NCBI RefSeq assembly: GCF_000090795.2 | Contig: NW_003546428.1 | Location: 70,251-93,398 of the forward strand | Direction of reading: 5' to 3' | Length of the DNA stretch: 23,148 nt | From: Amphimedon queenslandica | Lineage: Eukaryota; Porifera; Demospongiae; Haplosclerida; Niphatidae | Shown: positions 16,846-23,148 of the stretch, in pieces | Numbering within the stretch: the stretch's first letter is position 1 | Layout of the letters: the number at the start of each line of letters is the position of its first letter | Notes under the pieces: model-generated | Databases searched by the model: none | What the model saw: only the letters and a program-made list of their open reading frames with translations | Told to the model about the DNA's origin: nothing | Translations under genes and position numbers: made by a program

Positions 16846-17343
16846 TCAGACATCTCTCCCTCTGTACGACAGGCTGCCGCTTCTTTGGGGGCAGTGGAGC
16901 AGCCTCTCAGAAAAAAACTTTCTCTTCAGGGATTGGTGATTGGACATTGATGCCCACAAAAGTTTCATTGAGTCCACTCTCTCCTTCTTCTTTGACTCAA
17001 ACCCCAAGCCAAATAGATTCGGTGGACTTGCCCCAAAGATGTCCTCGTCTGCCAGATCTGCTATGTTTGGGTAAACAGACTTTAGGACCTTCTTCCTCCT
17101 GAGGTGGGACATGTTTCCGGAAACATTCTCCAGTAGCTAAATGGCTGCCATCACTAGTAGCTTCACGTCATCGCACAGTAGAGATACTGATTGGTCTGTC
17201 TCGTCACTGCAGGAGTAAAGGACACGTAAAAGATGGGTGAGAGGATCGTGGATTAACGCATGTATCCACGCCAATTCACTGTCATTTCACTTAGCTTCCA
17301 TGAAGATGGATGCCAACTTGAATATGATTCCAGTTTGGGACAT
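16846..17343 (-). pseudogene. DIRS gag-like ORF, two in-frame stops
   Basis: The frame starts at ATG (17343-17341), reads MSQTGIIFKLASIFMEAK, meets a TGA, then continues ELAWIHALIHDPLTHLLRVL, meets a TAG, and resumes with MSHLRRKKVLKSVYPN and LADEDIFGASPPNLFG to the stop at 16846. The 'L(A)(D/E)EDIFG' segment is shared by DIRS1-group gag proteins, which package element RNA. Apart from the two stops the frame is continuous for 165 codons, so its decay is modest compared with pol. Confidence 0.6.
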
Positions 17344-17939
17344 CTCGTCTCCTGCAGCTCTGGGCGGGGGAACCGGTTCCTTCTGTCCTGGGTAGAGAGT
17401 ACCTTCTTAAATGAGGACGCTACGACATTTTGTAAAGGGACAAAGGGACACTTAAAATACCTGTACCATTGCTAAGTTTTATAGTACATGTTACCTTTTG
17501 ATCAAAATGCAGGAAAGTATCGTACAACTCTTATTAAAAAAAATAAACAGAATTAATTTGTAATTGTGGTAATACATAGTAGAGCATGTCTATACACAAT
17601 GTCAAGAAAATATTTGTTGCGTTCCATTTTTTAGAAGACAAGAAACAAGGCTTGAAAGAGAGCCTTCTAGCCGCTTGTAGCACAGCTTCGACACCGTACC
17701 CACCTCTTTTCTTTATTGCTTTGTATGGGAATCAGCGAAGACTTACTTATTCTTTAATGCCATTGCTCTTTTAGTGATGAATCGTTGTTGTAACAATTAC
17801 TTTTATCTATAAGAAACTCCTTGGCTGTGACTCCTGCGCCGTCAACGATTCGTAACTTTTATATCGTATAGAGCCATTTACGGTCTGCATACCAGTTTTT
17901 ATGGAGAACTGTAATGTGAAACTCACATGATTACGTTAA
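17344..17939. other. Non-coding gap between DIRS gag and MULE
   Basis: The first 70 bases continue the gag frame upstream in reverse (to a TAA at about 17423) and may be a longer gag N-terminus or leader. A 62-codon plus-strand frame at 17586-17774 has no recognisable motif. No inverted copy of the 13.6-13.9 kb sequence was seen here. Confidence 0.35.
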
Positions 17940-18780
17940 GATGGTAGGTATCAGTCAGTAAGGTGACAGTGAAGACAAAGGTGAGGATGATAGCCTCATG
18001 GAAGTACCTGACAAAGTGACCAGAGTTGTTAGTAACTCTTCTATGTTCAGAGTTGGCCAAACTTCAAAACCTATGACGATTTATCTAAGAAGAGTTCTAC
18101 AAATGGAAGAGCCCATTTTGTCTGGCTTAGGAAACTGGATACTGAAATGGCCAAAGCCAAAAAGATGCTGAGTGGGACATTGTAAAGCCCTATTAAGTAC
18201 TATGTCCTTACTTATGCTTCTATTCATGGAAGTAGGAAGTTCCAAGGTTGTGGTGAAGAAAGAACAACACTGTATGCCAGCCATGGGCATCATCATGCCA
18301 GCATGCATGTGTCAATAAGGATTATCTGTCCACAGCCCACCTCAATCAGTGGTTCTTTTTCTGTAGAACATTTCCAAAGGAATGTACATATCAGTTATAA
18401 CTGAGAGCATCCGTTGATAAAAATTTTCTTGAAGAGACTTTAACAAAAGTCACAATTATGAGATGACTTGAGTAAGTTAAGCCAAACCTTAAGATTTTGT
18501 ATTATAATGCCCATATAAGTATCTTGATCAATTTTATAGGAGTTATTTCAGCAAGTTCCAACACAACGAAAGTTGTCAGCTCAGGAGCAAGCTTCTGCTA
18601 GGCATTTGCTGTCATAAAAGGCCAACAAGAAGATGGCCCAGGATAATTTATCAGTTGATACAGGCAAAGTTGTGTTACTGAAGGACCTTAGCAAAATGAT
18701 GAGACGAGACACAAGACATACTAGGAAAAATCTTAAACAATCTCTCAAGTTATTAACAGAAACGTTTGTTAAATAAAGAC
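17940..18780 (+). pseudogene. MULE N-terminal FAR1-like DNA-binding region
   Basis: An ATG at 17940 leads an acidic stretch (DSEDKGEDDSLMEV) and SSMFRVGQ. After a shift the sequence reads FKTYDDLSKK and, near 18190, KYYVLTYASIHGSRKFQGCG. A YY.L.YA.IHGG.KF pattern with later histidines (ASHGHHHASMHVSIRI) is typical of the FAR1/WRKY-GCM1-like zinc region upstream of MULE cores. After an intron, LFQQVPTQRKLSAQEQ, LSSKANKKMAQ and TGKVVLLKDLSKMMRR match the leader segment that precedes the transposase. This leader is duplicated in inverted orientation at 21521-21990. Confidence 0.6.
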
Positions 18781-19500
18781 ATTACTGAAGCCTTGTGCAC
18801 GTATTTACTTTAGGAACATCATTTGAATTCTAATTAGGAGAAAATAATGTCCTCTTTGGTGTCTATGTTCAGGATGTGCAAATAAAGAACTTCTTTGAAT
18901 CTTGTTCAGAAGTAGTTTGTGTGGATGCAACATATAAGCACCTAGAGTTGCAATTTCCAGTTTAAATCATGCTCATTGAAGATGGCAATGGTCAAAGTTA
19001 AATTGTTGCCGTATTTCTGTTAGGAAGAAGAGACTGAAGAGTCAATTTTTTCTGTCACTGATATGTTTAGTAATTATTGGACAAAATTCAGCCTCTTCAA
19101 AACTATGTATTATAATTACAGATGAAGATATGACTGAGTGTGATGTATTAGCTAGAAAGTTTCCTTCAGCTCAGTTACTGATGTCTGTTTCAAAGCCTAA
19201 GAACATTTCATTGTGAAGTAACAATGGAGAAAATGGGGATCACTCCAGGCCAGCGCAATTTATAATCTCATGCAACAAATGGCTTAAGCAGCGTCTGAAG
19301 AAAAGTTCTTAAAAGTTTATGAAAGATTTAAAGATTCAGCTGTACATTTTGTGAGGCAATATTCTGATACTCAGTGGCCTTTGATTCATTCACTGTGGGT
19401 TGTTCATCTAAAGCACAGTTATGGAATTTTGTGTCGAGTGAATTGATTCTCTGTGATTGACAGGTACAGTTCTGTGAAAGATTTTGTGAAGTTTTTTTGA
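18781..19500 (+). pseudogene. MULE transposase catalytic core, degenerate
   Basis: FGVYVQDVQIKNFFESC leads to VVCVDATYKHLELQFPV, whose Asp is the first residue of the DDE triad, and then MLIEDGNGQS and IVAVFLLGRRD. Near 19115 IIITDEDMTECDVLARKFPS carries the second-Asp region. A frameshift then gives CLFQSLRTFHCEVTMEKMGI followed by TPGQR, where the family has CLFH, so a conserved His is Gln. Further on, LWNFVSSE and LRVMRSKHNH precede the SWIM exon. More than six stops interrupt the core. Confidence 0.75.
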
Positions 19501-20009
19501 TTCTACGTGTCATGCGTTCTAAACATAATCACAGAGCTATTGACTCATCTCAAAAAGTTCCAGTAATTTTTTGTACACCTGATGCTACTGTTGTAAAATA
19601 TATGAAGTTACTTACCCCATATGCTTTTATGTATTTTTCTCTTCAGTTAGCTTTGAATGGGAAGGTATCTCATAAAACTTCTGATTTGTCACTTAGAGCT
19701 AATGACACAAATGAAATTTATGAAGTTACTTTCTTTAGAGGAATTAGACATAATGTTGCTGTAAATGATTGCCAATGTTCATCTTGGACTTCAAAAAAAC
19801 TTCCCTGCCGACATATCTTAGCAGTAAAACATAAAGTAAAGAATGATATTTACTCTGTAGCGCTATGTGATAAAAGGTGGCACATTCCTTACTGCAAGTC
19901 ATATCAATGTGCCTGTACTGCTGATTCGAATGATGTTGGTGCTGCATCACCTGGATGTGAAAATTTAGTGTTTATTTCTTCAAAAAGAAGAGGATACTTT
20001 CTCAGATAG
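19497..20009 (+). pseudogene. MULE SWIM zinc finger segment (170-codon open frame)
   Basis: This is the longest intact piece of the MULE. It starts MILRVMRSKHNHRAIDS. NDCQCSSWTSKKLPCRHILA (from about 19765) is a CxCx(n)CxH SWIM finger with all ligands intact, followed by CDKRWHIPYCKSYQC. SWIM fingers at this place are normal in MULE and ZSWIM-type transposases and help contact DNA. The frame ends at TAG 20007-20009. Confidence 0.8.
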
Positions 20010-20179
20010 ATTGTATGCCCTTTTTAAAATTTTATACTATGTGAATACACATAAATATGACACAATTTGTAATTACACAATAAGGCTATTACAAATCTAG
20101 CTATAGTAGACTTAATCTAATTTAAAATAATCACAATTTTAATTTTATATGGAAGTCTGAGAAGTTTTGAGTTTCAAAA

Positions 20180-20296
20180 CAAACAACCAAACTAGCTTGT
20201 TTAGCATGTGAAGAAAGTGGTCATAGGTTTAATGATAGATGTGAGGTATTTCAATTTATTGCAACAGAAAGTGAAAATGGAGGAGTTGAGAAAGGT
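20180..20296 (+). pseudogene. MULE downstream exon-like segment
   Basis: One frame reads KQTTKLACLACEESGHRFND and CEVFQFIATESENGGVEK before a donor GTATCC at 20297. In related proteins a helical segment follows the SWIM finger here. A different plus-strand frame, 20208-20522, is longer but has no family resemblance and is probably a shadow. A further short open piece with LFASDSIAPIIDKASRLPDP lies at about 20655-20758 between an ATAG acceptor and a GTATAA donor. Confidence 0.35.
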
Positions 20297-20891
20297 ATCC
20301 TATATTGCAGCATATTACAGCGATGATTATTTTAAGGCAGAAATAGATGACGTTGAGAGCTTTATTTTGAATACAGATGAGAATGATATACCTGATCTCG
20401 TTATAGTTTATGCTTTTTTATGCAAAAATATTTATTTTATTACTTATGAAGAAATGCCAGTGCATCATGAGGAAGAAAGTCATTGGTGTGACATGGATTC
20501 ATGTTTTCATACTTATCAATAACTTTTAATTCCATTTCAGATGAATTGACACAGCGAATAGAAGCTCCAAAAATTGGTATTACAGGAAATAAATAATAAG
20601 CTTGTGCATATTAAAAAATACACATACTGTCTTAATTTTTCATTGATTTATAGGCAATAGTTTTTCTTACAATGATTTTTTCTCTCAAGAATTGTTTGCA
20701 TCTGATTCTATAGCACCAATTATTGATAAAGCTTCACGGTTGCCAGATCCTGCTACAGGTATAACATTAAGTTAATGTTTGACTTTCACATAAAGATTAA
20801 TTATTCTGGTGCTATACAGATAACCTTGCACTGTAATTTGCATATGAGGTTAGTAACTTCCTTTATGACTGCATGAAACAAGAAGATCAAA

Positions 20892-21005
20892 ATGCCTCCT
20901 ATTATGAAGAAAAGGGGGCGTCCCATGAGTCATGAAGTGACTCTAGTTGGTTTTGCCCATAGGAAAATTAAAAAGAAAGATAACATCTTGCCTTTTATCT
21001 CATAA
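20892..21005 (+). pseudogene. AT-hook segment of the MULE C-terminus
   Basis: A 37-codon frame reads MPPIMKKRGRPMSHEVTLVG and ends KKKDNILPFIS. KKRGRP is an AT-hook core that binds the minor groove of AT-rich DNA, and 'PP..KKRGRP..HE.T..G' is a block I associate with the C-terminus of SWIM/MULE proteins in invertebrates. It lies between the SWIM and PHD parts and is followed by a broken segment with EQIVDKALKHYSIL and TEVEVRTEKLTG (about 21096-21190). Confidence 0.5.
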
Positions 21006-21284
21006 CATGTATTAGTCATAAAAAGGTTAGTATATGTGCTAGTGCATTATTGTTTATAATGGTTTTTATAGCGATGTTGAAATAGTTTGTGGACGAACAA
21101 ATTGTTGATAAAGCTTTGAAACATTATAGTATTTTAATTGATGAAACTGAAGTTGAAGTAAGGACTGAGAAGCTAACTGGTCGCCTTAAGGGATGAGAAT
21201 GTTTATGTTCACTAAATAAGGAGGTTCTTCACTGAGGATGCAATGCTGGTTATAAACAAGCTTGTGAACAGAAACTAATTAAGG

Positions 21285-21430
21285 TTTTACCTTTGCAAGA
21301 CATGCAATAAAAATCTCAATGAGGCACAATCAATTGTGTGTGATCACTGCTTAGACTGGAATCACATTTGCATTGTGGAAGACTAAATAAAAGTCATAAC
21401 AAGAAGTATTGGTTCTGTGAAATGTCATGC
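21285..21430 (+). pseudogene. PHD-type zinc finger at the MULE C-terminus
   Basis: The frame from 21285 reads FYLCKTCNKNLNEAQSIVC, then DHCLDWNHICIVED and a TAA. A shifted frame then gives NKKYWFCEMSC. The ligand order C-x2-C, C-x2-C, H, then W-F-C-x3-C matches the Cys4-His-Cys3 PHD pattern, with a one-residue insertion in the last CxxC and a stop inside. PHD fingers read histone H3 tails, so in the intact family member this could target chromatin; that role is inferred. Confidence 0.55.
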
Positions 21431-21520
21431 ATCTTGCTCTCATTGATTGATTACTGACATTATAATTGTTAATTGAAAAAAAAACTTCTAATAATAAAAT
21501 CAGTTTGCAAGATAAAAATC

Positions 21521-21990
21521 AAAAATGTTCTTCACTTGCACATCCTGAAAATAGACACCAAAAAGGACATTATTTTCTCCTAATAATAGCTCAACTGATG
21601 CTCCTGAAGTAATAAAATTAACAATACGTGCACAAAGTTTAAATAATGTCTTCATATACAAACTTTTCTGATAATAACTTCACAATTTTTTGTTAAGATT
21701 GTTTCTAGAATTACTTGTGTCTCATCTTGTTATGTTGCTACGGTCCTTCAGTAACACAACTTTACCTGTATCAGCTGAAAAGTTGTTAACCATTTTGTTG
21801 GCTAAATGCCTAGCAGAAGCTGGCTTTTGAGGTGACAACTTTTGCTGTGTTGGAACTTGCTTAAGTAACTCCTTTAAAAATGATCGACATACTTATTCTG
21901 TCATTAAAATACAACATTTTACGATTTTTTGGCTAAACTTAATTGAGTTATCTCATGATTGTGACTTTCGTTAGTCTCTCACTTGAAGAA
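21521..21990 (-). mobile_element. Second, partial MULE copy in inverted orientation
   Basis: The minus strand of this block matches plus-strand 18410-18905 closely, including CAAGTTCCAACACA, GATACAGGTAAAGTTGTG-like words and GGAGAAAATAATGTCC. It translates as LLKQVPTQQKLSPQK, TGKVVLLKD and LLGENNVLFGVYFQDVQVKN. The intron before the LFQQ/LLKQ exon is present in both copies. Homology ends near 21521, just after VKN, so the core, SWIM and PHD parts are absent. The copy lies tail-to-tail with the first MULE, about 90 bases after its PHD remnant. Confidence 0.8.
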
Positions 21991-22200
21991 AATTTCCATT
22001 TACAGATGGTGTCAGTTTTGTCTTGCCCCACTTATTCGTTACCAGCGGAGGGTCTTGAGACACTCAAGGTAAAAATTGGTGTCAAAACAGCTATAAAAGA
22101 TGCTTTGCTGCAGCTAAAAGAAGACAAGGATAAGCCACTTGAACATCCCTCGCAGATTTGAGAGCAGCAGCTCCTTACAGAGCGCCGTATTATGTGGGCT
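21991..22200 (+). other. Unrecognised open frame, possible captured fragment
   Basis: After TTTCCATTTACAG the plus strand reads MVSVLSCPTYSLPAEGLETL and continues with KDALLQLKEDKDKPLEHPSQ to a TGA at 22159-22161. Past that stop the same frame continues EQQLLTERRIMWASLKKL. The amphipathic, Lys/Glu-rich composition looks protein-coding and differs from its AT-rich flanks. I do not recognise the family. It replaces the MULE sequence that would be expected next in the inverted copy. Confidence 0.3.
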
Positions 22201-22456
22201 AGTCTGAAAAAATTAACCTTAACACAACAAGCTTATTAGTGTAAAAAATTCCTAAGATTGTTTTCACCACCATATGCTTATCGCTCACATGTATATGATT
22301 AATATTCCTAGAATCAAAATTATTTACTATTATTACTTTTAACAGTTATTTATGATGATTTTATACATGCACATTTAGAAAACACAAGTACAAACAAAGA
22401 TATATATATTTATTATACAATACAAATATAATTATCATACAATATTATTATTAATT
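22201..22456. other. AT-rich non-coding sequence
   Basis: I see no gene here. TA-dinucleotide runs such as GATATATATATTTATTATAC occur around 22400. Confidence 0.4.
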
Positions 22457-22545
22457 TTATCATAACTCCAAAGAGCGTGATTATATTGATCTTATCATCA
22501 CTCTGAAGAGTGTGATTATATTCATCTTATCATCACTCCGAGGAG
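22457..22545. repeat. ~35-bp tandem repeat with internal palindrome
   Basis: Two and a half units share TTATCATCACTCTGAAGAG, then TGTGATTATATTCATC. Each unit has a CACTC..GAGTG type inverted repeat with compensating changes (CTCCAAAGAG, CTCTGAAGAG, CTCCGAGGAG). ACATGTA palindromes follow at 22549-22580. Confidence 0.75.
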
Positions 22546-22787
22546 TAATACATGTATTATACATGTAATGCTACATGTATTATGTTCAATTATAATGGTA
22601 TCTTCACTCAATACTAAAAGCAAGAGTGAGATATTACTTCTGGGCCCACCATCCATCCCCAATCTCTATTCCATTGTTATGAATAGTCAAGAGTTCCGTA
22701 GTATATTGTACGTACCACAACACTTTATGTGGTTTTAATTTGTATTAGTATATTATCTCTTGACTATCCCAGAAGACACATCATCAC
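22546..22787. other. 3' flank of the right-edge helicase gene
   Basis: There is no coding sequence. The stretch lies downstream, in transcription sense, of the minus-strand helicase and could contain its 3' end and the 3' terminus of a Helitron. I could not pick a definite hairpin plus CTRR end. Confidence 0.3.
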
Positions 22788-23148
22788 TTATAATCTATGG
22801 TTTCTTAGTCTATCCATTTCATCATTTGCTACTGTTGATGATGTGATTTTCTTTTTGACTAGTTCTAGTAGAGCAACTCCTTGGAGTGTTCTTACTCTAC
22901 TTAAGGCAACGTGTGCCATTCCATCTTCAAACATTTTAGGACCTAGATCGATTACAGCAGCATCAAGACATAGACCCTGAACCTTATGTATAGTACCTGC
23001 CCAGCAAGGTAGTAATGGTAACTGTGTACGCTGTAATGTTACTCCTTGCTTGCCATTGAACTTGGCCGTGACTGGTTCTATTTGGACAGTTTCTTGTTCT
23101 GATGAATCATCAATTGTGACACGGCTCACTAGACCTACACGTGGGTCA
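22788..23148 (-). CDS. C-terminal part of a PIF1-like (Helitron) helicase, truncated by window edge
   Basis: The frame is open from the right edge (DPRVGLVSRVTIDDSSEQ...) to a stop at 22788-22790, about 119 codons without interruption. It contains IEPVTAKFNGKQGVTLQRTQ, then LPLLPCWAGTIHKVQGLCLD (helicase motif V region), VIDLGPKMFEDGMAHVALSR (motif VI) and VALLELVKKKI. This is the 2B/C-terminal region of PIF1-family helicases as found in Helitrons and in PIF1-like genes. It belongs to a different lineage from the 2-3 kb copy, which has TIHKCQGL and a different flank. No OTU domain follows within 600 bases. Confidence 0.85.
   Translation of the reverse strand, partial: DPRVGLVSRVTIDDSSEQETVQIEPVTAKFNGKQGVTLQRTQLPLLPCWAGTIHKVQGLCLDAAVIDLGPKMFEDGMAHVALSRVRTLQGVALLELVKKKITSSTVANDEMDRLRNHRL

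Larger units (their letters stand above)
13920..17343 (-). mobile_element. Degenerate DIRS1-like retrotransposon
   Basis: In transcription order the minus strand carries gag (17343-16846), reverse transcriptase (16713-15975), a connector/RNase H and methylase-like region (15885-14864) and a tyrosine recombinase (about 14640-13920). The pairing of RT with a tyrosine recombinase instead of a DDE integrase is diagnostic for the DIRS order. Multiple stops and frameshifts, YIDD changed to YIDN and loss of a recombinase arginine show it is inactive. I did not find an inverted terminal repeat at the gag end. The foldback at 13531-13924 adjoins the recombinase end. Confidence 0.85.
17940..21430 (+). 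mobile_element. Degenerate MULE transposase gene with SWIM, AT-hook and PHD finger
   Basis: Blocks in order on the plus strand are a FAR1-like N-terminal region (18050-18310), a conserved leader (18540-18775), the MULE transposase core (about 18850-19500), a SWIM finger (about 19765-19830), a short exon-like stretch (20180-20296), an AT-hook segment (20892-21005) and a PHD finger (21285-21430). Several joints carry GT-AG introns, for example a donor GTAAGT near 18472 and acceptor TTTATAG near 18540. MULE enzymes move Mutator-like DNA transposons. Many stops and frameshifts mean it is a pseudogene. I did not identify terminal inverted repeats. Confidence 0.75.

Noticed and set aside
14172..16950. 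Numerous plus-strand ORFs over the DIRS pol region
   Set aside because: They are antisense to recognisable RT and recombinase motifs and have no motifs of their own.
17586..17774. 62-codon plus-strand ORF between DIRS and MULE
   Set aside because: It has no domain, no conserved block and no continuation after the stop.
20208..20522. 104-codon plus-strand ORF after the MULE SWIM segment
   Set aside because: An alternative frame in the same place fits a splice donor and MULE-like composition better, and this ORF has no recognisable motif.
1..23148. tRNA, rRNA or other structured RNA genes
   Set aside because: No cloverleaf with A/B boxes and no rRNA core sequence was recognised by eye. A covariance-model scan would be needed to exclude small ncRNAs.

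Overview
This is an AT-rich eukaryotic window, with spliceosomal GT-AG introns (some only about 50 nt), TATA-like boxes and long intergenic stretches. Most recognisable coding sequence belongs to transposable elements. The mix of a Rep-helicase-OTU Helitron, a DIRS1-like retrotransposon, a MULE transposase with a PHD tail, a SWIM/CXXC/Ulp1 gene and a GIN-like integrase start suggests an early-branching animal, most likely a sponge. That assignment is an inference from gene families, not something I could test.

Layout. Bases 1-124 (minus) are the start of an integrase-like ORF that runs off the left edge. Bases about 380-4480 (plus) are a decayed autonomous Helitron in the order Rep/HUH, PIF1 helicase, OTU protease. 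Bases 4.5-6.3 kb are mostly non-coding, with a striking tandem palindrome at 5064-5210 and two small exon-like pieces. Bases 6.34-8.18 kb (minus) hold a proline-rich gene in at least three exons. Bases 8.2-10.7 kb are non-coding, with a roughly 250-bp foldback MITE at 9427-9674 and extreme AT-rich sequence after it. Bases 10.69-13.52 kb (minus) hold co-linear exons encoding a SWIM zinc finger, a CXXC (CpG-binding type) zinc finger and a Ulp1/C48-type cysteine peptidase. This is the most interesting locus. Its upstream side is cut at a second foldback (13531-13924), which abuts a degraded DIRS1-like retrotransposon (gag, RT, RNase H/methylase-like, tyrosine recombinase; minus, about 17343-13920). 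Bases 17.94-21.43 kb (plus) are a degraded MULE transposase with FAR1-like N-terminus, transposase core, SWIM finger, AT-hook and PHD finger. A second partial copy lies tail-to-tail on the minus strand at 21521-21990. The right edge (22788-23148, minus) is the intact C-terminus of a second, different PIF1/Helitron helicase.

There is no operon-like cooperation. The window is a graveyard of nested mobile elements around two candidate host or domesticated genes: the proline-rich gene and the SWIM-CXXC-Ulp1 gene. Almost every element gene carries stops, frameshifts or lost catalytic residues. The exceptions are the short edge ORFs, the proline-rich exons and several SWIM-CXXC-Ulp1 exons, which are open and bounded by good splice signals. 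All family calls come from motif recognition by eye, without database searches.
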